A stretch of DNA of 64,000 nt from Bradyrhizobium cosmicum. GTDB taxonomy: Bacteria; Pseudomonadota; Alphaproteobacteria; Rhizobiales; Xanthobacteraceae. The position numbers were made by a program, and so were the translations under genes. The stretch is from positions 6,448,001 to 6,512,000 of the forward strand of contig NZ_CP041656.2 in NCBI RefSeq assembly GCF_007290395.2, given 5' to 3'. The notes beneath the pieces are model-generated. The model did not search any database and had not been told where the DNA came from. It saw nothing but the letters and a program-made list of their open reading frames with translations. How positions within the stretch are numbered: the first letter of the stretch is position 1; the number at the start of each line of letters is the position of its first letter. This document shows positions 51,060-60,557 of this stretch, piece by piece.

Positions 51060-53702
51060 ATGGCAATTCAGGCTCCGACCATTGAACAATTCTCTGCGGA
51101 TAGCGGTACGCTCGGCGACGGCGTTACCGACTCCAATGTCGTTACGTTGTGGGGCAAGGCTGCGGCAAATTCGACCGTAACGATATACGACGGTACGACA
51201 CGGTTGGGAACGGTTACCACCAACAGTTCAGGTTCATGGGCATTTACGACTCCCAAGCTCGCCGACAGCACTCACAGCCTGGCGGCTACGGCGACCGATG
51301 CATCGGGCACCAGCGCGGCATCAGCTGCCATGTCGATCAAAGTCGTTCCGAGCGTGACCAAATTCGTGTCCGGTACGGACAATTGGAGCAATCCATCCAT
51401 CATAGACGGCCAGGGTTGGTACAGCGAAAATGCCGGTCAATCGTGGAGCCTGACGACACCGGACTCTCATACGGTTCGGATGGAGTTGCGCGCCGGCGAC
51501 TATTGGGCTGATGGAGGCGACAGCTCTCGCTCGGAGATCCTGGCTGCCAATTCGGTGGCCAACGGCGACGTTTTCAATGCGACCTACCAGATGACAATCG
51601 AGCCCGGCACGTCGAACGTGAATTCGGGCCTGTCCTGGCTATCACTCACCCAGATGTACGGGGCAAACGGAGCAACATTCTCCATTCAGCTCAAGGGCGA
51701 GCAGATGGCCGTCGTTGTCAATCTGAACGAGGCGACCGAAAAGCAAGTCTACATCGACCCTAATTCCATTCAGCGAGGCCATGCCTACAGCATTCAGATT
51801 CAGGCGCGCTTTGCCTCGGACTCGACCGGCTATCTCGAGATGTGGCGGGATGGTGTCCAGATCGTCAATTACCACGGGGTGTTGGGAGACCCCGGAGCAA
51901 ACTACAACCTGAAGCTCGGCATCTATCGGGGAGAGCCGACGGCTGCCAATTACACGATGGCCGCCGACTACAGCAATATCGTCACCTCGACCGATCCCAA
52001 CTTCCCGACCCCGCCATTCGGCGGAGCGGGTACCGGTCAGACGCCGACGCCTCCGACGGCACCTACGATCAGTTCGTTCTCGAACGACAGCAATATCGTC
52101 GGTGACGGGATCACGAACGACAATACCCTGGTGCTGAGCGGGACTGCCTCCGCAGGCAACTCCGTCAAAGTTTACGACGGAACAACTTTGCTCGGGTCTG
52201 CCACAGCAAACAGCAGCGGAAACTGGACTTACACAACCAGCACGCTCGCAAACGGCAAGCACAGCTTCTCGGCATCCGCTACATCCTCGAGCGGCACCAG
52301 CGCGTTGTCCAAAACGCTTGCCGTCACTGTCGATACCGTCGCCCCGGCGGCTCCAGCGATCGTTTCATCCTCTCCCAAGGCTGGCCAGAGTTCGGTTTTG
52401 ACACTGACAGGCAATGCAGAGGCAAACAGCAAGGTGAACGTCTATGATGGAAAGACCCTGTTGGGATCAGCCACTGCGAACGGAAGTGGGGCGTGGACTC
52501 TCACCACAGCAGCTCTGTCGACCGGCGCTCATCAGTTCACGGCAACGGCCTCGGACGCGGCCGGCAACAACAGCGTGACTTCGTCTTCCTTCAACGCCAC
52601 CATCAAGGCGCCCACCAGCACGCCAACGGTCACGTCGGTCACGGCGTCCGGCGCCGGAATTCTGGCCGGGACTGGCAATCTTGGGGCCGGAAAAACGGTT
52701 ACTTTGGCGGTCAAATTGAGCGAGGCTGTGACGGTCACGGGCGGCACGCCAACGCTGAAACTCAACGATGGCGGTACTGCAACCTACACCGGCGGCTCCG
52801 GCACCAACGTATTGTCGTTCACCTACAAAACCGCAGCCGGTCAAAACACCTCTGACCTGACCGTGACGGGAGTCAATCTGGGCACGGCCACCGTGAAGGG
52901 CAGCGCCGGCGGAATTGCCAATCTTACGAGTGCAGTCTCAAATCCCGCCGGCACGCTGAGGATCGATACGACGAGACCAATGGTGACGTCTGTTGCGGCG
53001 TCGGGTTCAGGAATATCGGCGGGCTCGGGAGTCGTGGGAGTTGGCAAGGTTGTCAACCTAACGCTCAAATTGAGCGAAGCAGTCACCGTCACAGGGGGCA
53101 CGCCCACGCTCAAGCTCAACGATGGTGGTACGGCGACTTATGCATCGGGTTCGGGCAGCGACACGTTGACCTTCAGATACACGGTCGCAGCCGGTCAGAA
53201 CACAGCAGATCTTGCAGTGACTGCGGTCAATTCCGGCACTGCAACGGTGAAAGACGGCGCGGGCAATATCGCCAATCTTGCGGCAGCGATCTCCAATCCC
53301 GCGGGCGTGCTGCAGGTCAACACGACCGCCACGGCGACAAACTCGCCGACTCCGTCGACCGGGAGCGGCGGGAACCCCGACAGCACGCCTCATCACTGGC
53401 AGCACCACTTTGCTGCCTTCAGCGGTGCCACCCGCACAACCGTTGCGTCCACCGATACGGCAGGCCAAGCCGCCAAAGTGCAGGATACATCCGCAGGTGA
53501 TACATCGCACATGATGGGGTCCTCGCTGGATCATCGCCTGGCGCTGTTCGCGCAGCACATTGCGTCGGCCTTTCCGTCTTCGCCGTTCGCTGAAGCGAAC
53601 ACCTCGGCGGTCAGTCAAGGAGCATGGAAGGGTTCAGAGCTCCCGCACTTGGCTCAGCCCGTCGCAAACCAGCAGCACGGCCCCATTGCGGGCCCACTCT
53701 GA
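51060..53702 (+). CDS. large Ig-repeat protein with polysaccharide-lyase-like domain
   Basis: The 880-residue protein lacks a signal peptide. In order: a bacterial Ig-like domain (residues 1-95), a heparin-lyase-type jelly-roll region (about 97-311, with GQGWYSENAGQSW and the SSRSEI motif), two more Ig-like domains (about 335-429, 430-518), two tandem repeats of about 120 residues (521-640, 641-758; shared VTVTGGTPTLKLNDGGTATY), and a low-complexity C-terminus. Ser/Thr/Gly-rich composition without cysteine fits an exported surface protein; type I secretion is inferred from the nearby transporter. The GGxGxD calcium repeats common in such proteins are absent. ATG at 51060 is preceded by AAAGAGA. 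Confidence 0.82.
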   Translation: MAIQAPTIEQFSADSGTLGDGVTDSNVVTLWGKAAANSTVTIYDGTTRLGTVTTNSSGSWAFTTPKLADSTHSLAATATDASGTSAASAAMSIKVVPSVTKFVSGTDNWSNPSIIDGQGWYSENAGQSWSLTTPDSHTVRMELRAGDYWADGGDSSRSEILAANSVANGDVFNATYQMTIEPGTSNVNSGLSWLSLTQMYGANGATFSIQLKGEQMAVVVNLNEATEKQVYIDPNSIQRGHAYSIQIQARFASDSTGYLEMWRDGVQIVNYHGVLGDPGANYNLKLGIYRGEPTAANYTMAADYSNIVTSTDPNFPTPPFGGAGTGQTPTPPTAPTISSFSNDSNIVGDGITNDNTLVLSGTASAGNSVKVYDGTTLLGSATANSSGNWTYTTSTLANGKHSFSASATSSSGTSALSKTLAVTVDTVAPAAPAIVSSSPKAGQSSVLTLTGNAEANSKVNVYDGKTLLGSATANGSGAWTLTTAALSTGAHQFTATASDAAGNNSVTSSSFNATIKAPTSTPTVTSVTASGAGILAGTGNLGAGKTVTLAVKLSEAVTVTGGTPTLKLNDGGTATYTGGSGTNVLSFTYKTAAGQNTSDLTVTGVNLGTATVKGSAGGIANLTSAVSNPAGTLRIDTTRPMVTSVAASGSGISAGSGVVGVGKVVNLTLKLSEAVTVTGGTPTLKLNDGGTATYASGSGSDTLTFRYTVAAGQNTADLAVTAVNSGTATVKDGAGNIANLAAAISNPAGVLQVNTTATATNSPTPSTGSGGNPDSTPHHWQHHFAAFSGATRTTVASTDTAGQAAKVQDTSAGDTSHMMGSSLDHRLALFAQHIASAFPSSPFAEANTSAVSQGAWKGSELPHLAQPVANQQHGPIAGPL

Positions 53703-53730
53703 GCCGCTCGGTCAACCATCTTTCTCTCCA

Positions 53731-53776
53731 AAAATGCTGCGGCCAGAAGCCGACAAGAGCGTGCTGAGGCCGCAGC
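53731..53776 (-). terminator. terminator of the glycosyltransferase gene
   Basis: GCTGCGGCC and GGCCGCAGC (53736-53744 and 53768-53776) form a perfect 9-bp stem with a long loop, followed on the minus strand by ATTTTTGG. It lies 87 bases after the glycosyltransferase stop in the convergent gap. Confidence 0.55.
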
Positions 53777-53862
53777 GACCGCCTTCCAACGGAGCGAACT
53801 CCACCTTTCCGGCGGCTCCGTTCCCCGCAGCCGTGTTTGAACTGGCGCAATGCCGGTCCTTG

Positions 53863-55275
53863 TCACGCCAGACGCCGGGGGGGCCGAATCCGTATGTGAT
53901 GCGAGGTGAGATGCGGCGTACGGCTCGACATCGCCTCGCGATACAATTCCGCATAGCGGTCGGCAACGATGGTTGCGGTGAAACGAGATCGTATTCGAGC
54001 CAGGGCGCCCTCACGGGATTGCGCGAGAAAGCTTGGGTCGGCAACGAATCGTTCTATAGCGTGTATGAGGTTCGCCTCGTCCTTTGGTTCAACGATGACG
54101 CCTGTCACACCGTCATCGATGATATCCGGAATACCGGACCATCTTGTGCCAATCGCTGGGAGGCCGAGCGCCATACCTTCGAGAAGACAAACGGGATACA
54201 TTTCGCCGGGCTCGTAAGTCGGTAGGACGATCACCTGGGCGCTCCGCATTAGTGCGGGGACCTCTCGGTGATCGACCTTACCCTTGGATTCGACGATACG
54301 CCGCAAATCCAGCCGGTCGATTTCCCTTTCGATCTGGCCGCGCATCGGTCCGTCTCCGATGAACAGGGCCCGAAGTTCGGGATAGCGCGCGGAGAGCTTG
54401 GAGAGCGCACCCAATAATTCTAGATGGCCCTTGCCGAAGACCATGCGCGCGACCATGACTAGCGTGAATGCGCCGCCGTTCGCGTGAGGACCAGACTGTG
54501 TGAATAACTCCTCGTCAACGCAGAATGGAATGACCCTGGACCGGTCAGAAGACACACCTTCCGACATCAGTTCAGCAAGGGCAGCCTTGTAAGGCATGAC
54601 GATCGTTGACGAGATACGCTTCTCTATCCAGAAGGTGATTTCGGCGAGCAGATCACGTTGCGGCGCGAACCAGCTCAGCGTGCCGTGGTGCGTGACGATG
54701 ACATGGGCGCCCGCCATGGCCGCTGCAATAAAGCCGTCGAGACAGGAGATGCCAACAGCCTGGATGTGCAAGACGTCATTCTTCTTGAGCAATCGATAGA
54801 TTGCCGCGATTCGTTGAACGCGTAGCACCGCCGTGCCGAGCTTTCCTGGCAGGAGCTGTGCAATGGAATTTCGATTGGGCAGGTCATGCACGGCTATGCC
54901 GCGCCCGCCAGCAATCTCCCGGACTTCCTGCCGATTGTGGAGGTCCATTAAGATCGTCGGAGCAAGGCCGCGACGCCTTTGGGCGGCAGTGAGTTGCAGG
55001 ATGAAGGTCTCGACGCCGGTCATTCCGAAATTGGTGCCCATATAGTGCAGAACTCGCACTTTTTGGCGAGGCTCCGGCTGCGCGAAAGGCTTCACCTGCC
55101 GTGCAGGCATCCCGACCGAGGCTAGGGCCTGACCATTCAGCGCGGCGAGGATTGCCTGGGCTTGCGATCTTGCGAAATCAGTTTCGAAATAAGCCAGCAG
55201 ATCCGCCAAATCCGCGGACAAATCGAACGCCAAAAGAGCAGGAATAATACAGGCCGCCAATACGGCTAATCGCAT
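53863..55275 (-). CDS. GT4 family glycosyltransferase
   Basis: The 470-residue protein has a GT-B fold with a membrane-like N-terminal segment (LAVLAACIIPALLAF), an N-terminal Rossmann domain (HYMGTNFGMTGVETFIL) and a C-terminal nucleotide-sugar domain with the E-x7-E motif in GEMYPVCLLEGMALGLPAIG. It probably adds a sugar to an exopolysaccharide or lipid carrier. It converges on the Ig/lyase gene; the extra N-terminal 70 residues are unusual. A terminator follows. Confidence 0.88.
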   Translation of the reverse strand: MRLAVLAACIIPALLAFDLSADLADLLAYFETDFARSQAQAILAALNGQALASVGMPARQVKPFAQPEPRQKVRVLHYMGTNFGMTGVETFILQLTAAQRRRGLAPTILMDLHNRQEVREIAGGRGIAVHDLPNRNSIAQLLPGKLGTAVLRVQRIAAIYRLLKKNDVLHIQAVGISCLDGFIAAAMAGAHVIVTHHGTLSWFAPQRDLLAEITFWIEKRISSTIVMPYKAALAELMSEGVSSDRSRVIPFCVDEELFTQSGPHANGGAFTLVMVARMVFGKGHLELLGALSKLSARYPELRALFIGDGPMRGQIEREIDRLDLRRIVESKGKVDHREVPALMRSAQVIVLPTYEPGEMYPVCLLEGMALGLPAIGTRWSGIPDIIDDGVTGVIVEPKDEANLIHAIERFVADPSFLAQSREGALARIRSRFTATIVADRYAELYREAMSSRTPHLTSHHIRIRPPRRLA

Positions 55276-55615
55276 GATTTAAATCGTGACGCTGGAGACA
55301 ATTAATGTTTACACGCCGAAATATAAATCATCGGGCGTGTCAGGGACTGCGGCGTTGTGGCGCAAACGGCGGATCACATTGTCGCATGCAACCGGCTGTT
55401 CAGCGAATTTGCCATCACGCCAGCTGACGTGGTCAAGCAGCCGATTGACATGTTCCGACGGAGCAGAGCGCCGTTGGGGAACTTGTCGCGGCAGGCATCG
55501 GCTGATTCGATCTTCATTTTGTTCGATATTTAAATATCGACTACGGTAATTAACCTTTTTTCCCGACACCCCTATTCATGTCCAATGGATTTCAGTAGTA
55601 TATTTTAATCAGATT
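55276..55615. other. glycosyltransferase upstream region, AT-rich
   Basis: No reliable gene. A minus-strand frame of 86 codons (55309-55569) with NRLLDHVSWRDGKFAEQP is the only plausible one and is not supported by a ribosome site. The perfect 18-base palindrome TCGATATTTAAATATCGA lies at 55523-55540. Confidence 0.4.
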
Positions 55616-55691
55616 GCCGGTTTAGCTCAGGGTTAGAGCGCCGCCATCGTATGGCGGAGGTCGGGAGTTCAAGTCTCTTCAACCGGCACCA
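55616..55691 (+). tRNA. tRNA-Thr (anticodon CGT), aberrant T arm
   Basis: The 76-base sequence folds as a tRNA: acceptor GCCGGTT/AACCGGC, D stem GCTC/GAGC, anticodon arm CCGCC-ATCGTAT-GGCGG with CGT (threonine ACG codon) and encoded CCA. In the T arm GGGAG-TTCAAGT is followed by CTCTTC where CTCTC is expected, i.e. one extra base, and the D loop (AGGGTTA) is short. It may be functional with a bulge, or a degenerate second copy. Confidence 0.75.
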
Positions 55692-56216
55692 ACTGTCTCG
55701 ACGTGTTATTCGCCAGAGATCCAGCATCCCCAAAGGAATCTCGTAGTCCCTCTCGACGTCATTGACATCGGCATTTTCGGCTGAAGCGCAACGAGGGTGG
55801 CAACAAAGGGGCGGGACCGGCCTTCACATCGCATCAACGCCATCAACATCGTTTCGCTCTACCTGCAACGCGCGAGCATTGCTCCCAATAGCCTGGGAGG
55901 AGATCCGCCCTGCTCGCGATGAAGCTCAGTGAGACTTCCACAGCGCGTAGCCCAGCGCCCTTTGATTGACGCAACTGCGGCCACCTGCAACAACTGCAGT
56001 CGGGCTCTATTTCATTATGCAAATGCCGCGCGGATCAATCGTACTACCGGATCTTCCGTGTGCTGATTTGGCTAGTCAACGAAGCCTCATCTTCGTGGTA
56101 ATATTGCATGAGCGGAGCAGCCGATTTCGGACTTGCCTCTGGTAAGAAGCAAAGGGAGCACCTCGAAACCTTACGGCAGCAAACCAGACTCGGAGCTCGG
56201 TCGTTTTGCCGCCACG
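55692..56216. other. region downstream of tRNA, no gene recognised
   Basis: About 525 bases with no supported frame. An integrase or direct repeat of the tRNA end was looked for and not seen. Confidence 0.45.
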
Positions 56217-56489
56217 CTACTCATTTGCCGCCTTGGTCGGGGTATCGGACTCGCGCGACACGACCTGGACTTCGACCTCATCTTCACGGCCGCGCCTGCG
56301 CTGCAAAAGCCGAAGCTCGAGATCAGCCACCAATTTTCGCAAATGTTTCACTTCAGAATATCGACGAGCCAGATCCCCAGGCATGAATTCCAACTGCTCA
56401 ATGATCTTTTCGTTTTCAAAACAGGAAGTCAGGGCGCATGGACCGGCAGCCGCATCGATCCGACCCGGACATGCGCTACAATTAATCAA
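56217..56489 (-). CDS. possible helical hypothetical protein
   Basis: The frame contains ENEKIIEQLEFMPGDLARRY then SEVKHLRKLVADLELRLL and a charged end, a plausible helical small protein. The start is unclear (TTG at 56489, or ATG at 56384 giving 55 residues); no strong ribosome site is visible. No function assigned. Confidence 0.4.
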   Translation of the reverse strand: MINCSACPGRIDAAAGPCALTSCFENEKIIEQLEFMPGDLARRYSEVKHLRKLVADLELRLLQRRRGREDEVEVQVVSRESDTPTKAANE

Positions 56490-56697
56490 ATATCAAAACT
56501 AAGACAAACTAGTTCGCAATATTATCCGATATAATATGTTAAATAACTCGTTAGTGAAATTCAAGGTGAGAAGTGTTCCCCACGTGCGATTTGATCCAGC
56601 ACCGGCCAGCAATTGCCGATACTTGCCGTCCACACCCCAAAAGTTCATATCGTTCGGATTTCCGCGCCACGTCCGATCTGTGCGCTTGAACTTTTTC

Positions 56698-56853
56698 TCA
56701 TCCGCCGACGAACAACCACTGCATCAAACGCACCGCGCTCCAGACCAGCGCGCTCATCCAGCCAGCCATGGATATCGAACACAGAACGATCCAAGCAATC
56801 TTCACGGCGGATGCGCGTTTGCGGCGTCCGTATTCCTGTGCGACTTGGGACAT
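56698..56853 (-). CDS. 51-residue single-span membrane protein
   Basis: Found directly: MSQVAQEYGRRKRASAVKIA, WIVLCSISMAGWMSALVWSA, VRLMQWLFVGG. A basic N-terminus and one long membrane segment, possibly two short ones, are clear. The plus-strand frame across this stretch is a shadow. Confidence 0.5.
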   Translation of the reverse strand: MSQVAQEYGRRKRASAVKIAWIVLCSISMAGWMSALVWSAVRLMQWLFVGG

Positions 56854-57122
56854 ACTCTTACGCTGCTTCTGAGAGCCCTGACAATTGGTCGTCGTCCGCA
56901 GGGTGCCGGTTCAACGGAACATATGCAGCTTGTCGCCAATAAGCATCGGAAGCGGGACCGAATGCAAACCGTCTTCCGTATCCTTAAAGCGCCGGCCACT
57001 ACTTTAGACCAAGGCCGCCCCCGTCAAAGAATCGGAGTTCCTAGGCCGACGCTCCGGTTGCACGAGTCTGTTGTTTCATTGATGTATGGGCCGCACCAGG
57101 CCTTCGCTTTTGTTGTTCTATT

Positions 57123-58268
57123 GTGAGCAAGATGTTTCCGGAACTAAATCAATCGGTGAGCCGGCCGCGTTCGACGGCCGCGGACATTCTGGAAATCAAC
57201 GGAGGGACGGGCCCCGGCTTTGACGCGCTTCGATTCCTGTTGTCGGTGTGGGTCTTTACGGTACACGCGATGTTCATTTGCGATGGAGCCGACGCTGCCG
57301 AAGCATTTGTTGCCAACCCGCTTCACAGCCTTCTCGTCAAGCCCGCTCTACCAATGTTCTTTATTGTCAGCGGCTATCTGGTCGCCGGAAGTGCCATCCG
57401 CACGAAGAGCGTATCGACCTTTCTCATGTTCCGCGTGCTGAGAATAATGCCTGCGCTAACTATCGAAGTTGCGCTCAGCGCATTGGTCCTCGGACCATGG
57501 CTCACGGAAAAGACATTTCCCGAGTACTTCTCTGATCCATTGTTTGCGAAATACTTCCTGAACATTGTCGGCAACGTTCAGTTTTTTCTCCCAGGATTGT
57601 TTCTGCACAATCCCGTACCTGGCGCGGTGAATCTCAATCTATGGACGCTTAAGCCGGAATTTTTCTGCTATCTCTTCATTTCGACCATGATCGCGATGAA
57701 ATTCATTTTCAGCAGGAAGATATACACTCTCGTTGCATTCCTGACGATTGTCTTGAGCGCGGTGTACGTGATCCGGGGCGGGCAACTCTATAACTTTGTC
57801 GGCGTGGCCGACTGGAAGATACTCATTCTGTCATTCGTCATTGGCGGCTGCGCGTTCCACTGGAACGACGGTCTCGTCATGTCTGGCCCCGGTGCCCTGC
57901 TAGCGGTGCTTATCGCGGCCGGCGCCACGATGTATTCGCCCCTTATTATCCTTCACCTTCTGGCGTTGACATATATCGTCATCTACATTGGCACACGCAA
58001 AATGCGCCTTCCGGGTATTCTGCGGGATAGGGACTGTTCATACGGTATCTACTTGTTTGGCTTCCCGATTCAGCAGACGATGGTGTATCTCCTACCTTCC
58101 GACTATCGGAGCGGCCTAGTCGTTCTGCTGGTGGGCTTGCCGCTGACACTTGCATTTGCGATGCTTTCCTGGACTTTCGTCGAGGAGCCTGTCTCCAGGC
58201 TGAAGGCTCGTATCAAGCGTGGAATTCAGATCGATACCAGATGGCGTCTCAAGCTCCGACCCAACTGA
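57123..58268 (+). CDS. acyltransferase family 3 (OafA/YrhL-type)
   Basis: The 381-residue multi-pass protein transfers acyl groups, commonly O-acetyl, to exported polysaccharide. Family marks are GFDALRFLLSVWVFTVHA with the essential His in helix 1, PMFFIVSGYLVAGS, RVLRIMPAL (R-x10-less loop motif) and SYGIYLFGFPIQQ near the C-terminus. About ten helices. The start may be the GTG at 57123 or the ATG at 57132. With the GT4 enzyme it suggests polysaccharide decoration. Confidence 0.88.
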   Translation: MSKMFPELNQSVSRPRSTAADILEINGGTGPGFDALRFLLSVWVFTVHAMFICDGADAAEAFVANPLHSLLVKPALPMFFIVSGYLVAGSAIRTKSVSTFLMFRVLRIMPALTIEVALSALVLGPWLTEKTFPEYFSDPLFAKYFLNIVGNVQFFLPGLFLHNPVPGAVNLNLWTLKPEFFCYLFISTMIAMKFIFSRKIYTLVAFLTIVLSAVYVIRGGQLYNFVGVADWKILILSFVIGGCAFHWNDGLVMSGPGALLAVLIAAGATMYSPLIILHLLALTYIVIYIGTRKMRLPGILRDRDCSYGIYLFGFPIQQTMVYLLPSDYRSGLVVLLVGLPLTLAFAMLSWTFVEEPVSRLKARIKRGIQIDTRWRLKLRPN

Positions 58269-58564
58269 GCAAAAAACTCGCTCTTTGATCGTGGGACCCG
58301 CCAAGCTTTGTGATCCTCGCTTCAGGCCGCCCGTCGGGCTAGTTAAGCGTTTGCACCCTGCTGCAGCACAGGGGCCTGTAGCCGGTGTGGGGGATAAATT
58401 TCACACTCCCCTCTAAGTTCGTCGCAATCGGCACAGTTCAGCCCGTCCAAATCGCCCGCTGCGATGCGCTCTGCCGATACAGCGGTGAACCGAGTCCTTG
58501 TCGAGACGTCACCATGCGATCACGGCTGCAGCAGCACGGATGGCGAAACAACAGGGATACACCG
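58269..58564. other. intergenic between convergent genes, nothing found
   Basis: Short plus frames of 60-84 codons overlap here and into the next gene; none resembles a known protein. Confidence 0.4.
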
Positions 58565-60250
58565 TCAGGTCGACGCAATCGCTTCGGAACCTGCACTCGT
58601 CAACACCGGCTTTCCATCTGCTATCTCGACGAAATTTAGGTCGACAAGCGTCTGAAGCGTCAATGGGTCGATCGGTAGCCATCTCAAGCGATTTGCTCTG
58701 ATATCTCTCAACGCCCAACGCAAATCAATCGCCCGGTCCCGATCAACACGATCTGTCCAGATATCAGGTTCAACGATGGCTTTGAGCAAAGGGGACGCCG
58801 GGCTAACTACAGGGACTTTTACGGGCCCCGGCCCGCCATCGGCGCTGGCATGTTCGGCGGCGTCGATCCTCTCTCCATTGGAGGTCACACCGGGGGAAGG
58901 CATTGGTTCTCGAGGGACTTCTTGATTGCCCACCACCGCCCGTTGATGCTCCTGGATATTCCCTTCGAAAGCTACCAGCGCAGTCGCGTCGCATGCATGT
59001 GGGTCTAGCGCCTCCGGGAGCGGCGTCAATTTTTCATCTGTAGCATCCCATCCAATCAAAGGCCGATCACAAGAGGAATCGCCACCCTGAATTAAATGCT
59101 GAATATCCAGAGGTTCGAACCCAGCAGCATCGTCCGCGGCAGACGAGATCGAAACGTCGAGATCTGCAGTCGAGGCAGATTCTATCCAAGTGGTGTTACT
59201 TCCTTGGCTGCGTTCTGGGATTTCGATCGGAGGGTCCAGCATGGTTTGCGCCCCGCCATCCGGGCGGTCTGGGTCTGCCGTGTCCAACTCATGCAAATAA
59301 TCTTCCGATATCCGGTCCTTTTCGATGGCCGATGCTTCTTCGACGTACAGTTTGGTATCGGTGAGAGACGACGGTTGCCCGACTTCCTTTGCTGGTGGGC
59401 TCGCTTCGGATTGTCGGTCTAGCGTCGCCGCTTCAACTTCGAGAGCCGGCTTGCTGGCTATCTCATTTTTTTGAAGTTGTGGCCGTTCGATAGGCGTCGG
59501 CGCTCCTTCAGCAAGCGTCGCTAGGAGTGACGGGCCACTTACCGCACTCTCCTGCTGAGGATGCCCTTCCGTGATCTCGAGCATTGGCGAAACAGAAACG
59601 CCGCTCGATGCGGAGAACTCGTCAAAGAACCGACCAACCTCATCATCATCCTCATGCTGCTCGACTTCTCCGGGCAGCCCTCCCTTGAACAGTTCGGCCG
59701 TGGAATGCACCGCGGCATCCAAGTCGGCACGAGTGGACATGGCTGAGGGGCGATCGTTATGATCCTGCATTGAATCAACGCTCAGATTCGCCGGGGCGGT
59801 TCTGAACACCGAAGCTATCTCAATCTTGAGGACGCTGACGGTCGTCGCACTGAGCGGCTGCGGATCGTGATCTGTATCTTGCAGCGCCGGCCTGGCCACC
59901 GACTCCAAGGACGGCTCAACTGGCGGTTGGGCAGGAATGAAGGAAACAGAATTGGCCGACTCGCCGCCCGCTGGCGCAGGAAGCGAAATTCCATCGCCGG
60001 TTTCTTCCGGAGCGAGACTATCTTCGGTCGTGGCCGGGGTCAGTTGGTAATCATCCCAAGCCAGATCCGATAGCTCATCAACACGTGCTGGCTCACTCGT
60101 CGGTTTAAATGGGCCGTCCAGCAAGCGTCTGAATTCCTCGACGTTCCAGTCGACCGGATCTATCTCCGCCATCTCCAACCTTCTGTCGGAATATTTGGAC
60201 CGATTTCGACCATCCAGACGACCGAGAAAGGCCGCCAAAAAAGACTGCAT
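58565..60250 (-). CDS. large acidic low-complexity hypothetical protein
   Basis: The 561-residue protein has a short basic N-terminus (MQSFLAAFLGRLDGRNRSKY), then about 450 residues of acidic, Pro/Ser-rich, probably disordered sequence without cysteine clusters. The last 70 residues are different: WTDRVDRDRAIDLRWALRDI and RANRLRWLPIDPLTLQTLVD, an ordered basic helical domain ending in a TSAG. I do not recognise a family. ATG at 60250 is preferred to a GTG at 60259. It lies among exopolysaccharide and secretion genes. Confidence 0.65.
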   Translation of the reverse strand: MQSFLAAFLGRLDGRNRSKYSDRRLEMAEIDPVDWNVEEFRRLLDGPFKPTSEPARVDELSDLAWDDYQLTPATTEDSLAPEETGDGISLPAPAGGESANSVSFIPAQPPVEPSLESVARPALQDTDHDPQPLSATTVSVLKIEIASVFRTAPANLSVDSMQDHNDRPSAMSTRADLDAAVHSTAELFKGGLPGEVEQHEDDDEVGRFFDEFSASSGVSVSPMLEITEGHPQQESAVSGPSLLATLAEGAPTPIERPQLQKNEIASKPALEVEAATLDRQSEASPPAKEVGQPSSLTDTKLYVEEASAIEKDRISEDYLHELDTADPDRPDGGAQTMLDPPIEIPERSQGSNTTWIESASTADLDVSISSAADDAAGFEPLDIQHLIQGGDSSCDRPLIGWDATDEKLTPLPEALDPHACDATALVAFEGNIQEHQRAVVGNQEVPREPMPSPGVTSNGERIDAAEHASADGGPGPVKVPVVSPASPLLKAIVEPDIWTDRVDRDRAIDLRWALRDIRANRLRWLPIDPLTLQTLVDLNFVEIADGKPVLTSAGSEAIAST

Positions 60251-60484
60251 CAAGTTCACTCGAATATCCGCTCAGAAATCGACATGCTTAAAGGATCAAG
60301 GCATTGAAATAATTATCAAAAATTGGGTTAGTACATATGCAGCCAACTTAAAAACCGAAAACGGCCGCAATTATATGTTTTCGGACACAATTAAACAAAT
60401 ATAAACATTTAAAGCGTCGGGAAAAGTATCATTTCGGCTGATTGGCTTTCCCGGGCAGGTCACCTAGTTTCCTGGCTTTCCTCT

Positions 60485-60501
60485 ACAGGTGGGCCACCTG
60501 T
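60485..60501. promoter_or_regulatory. candidate operator ACAGGTGG-G-CCACCTGT
   Basis: An 8-bp-arm palindrome with one central base lies 57 bases before the ATG at 60558. A half-related CAGGTCACCTA occurs about 40 bases upstream. It is in the divergent gap between the acidic protein and the following membrane protein. Confidence 0.4.
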
Positions 60502-60557
60502 CTGCTCCATGGGCGCCTCGATGCGGCCGTGGGACGAAGCACATTTTGGGAAAGCGC

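Noticed and set aside
58385..58718. Several 60-80 codon frames at the end of the acidic protein gene
   Set aside because: Antisense or alternative frames without starts or ribosome sites.
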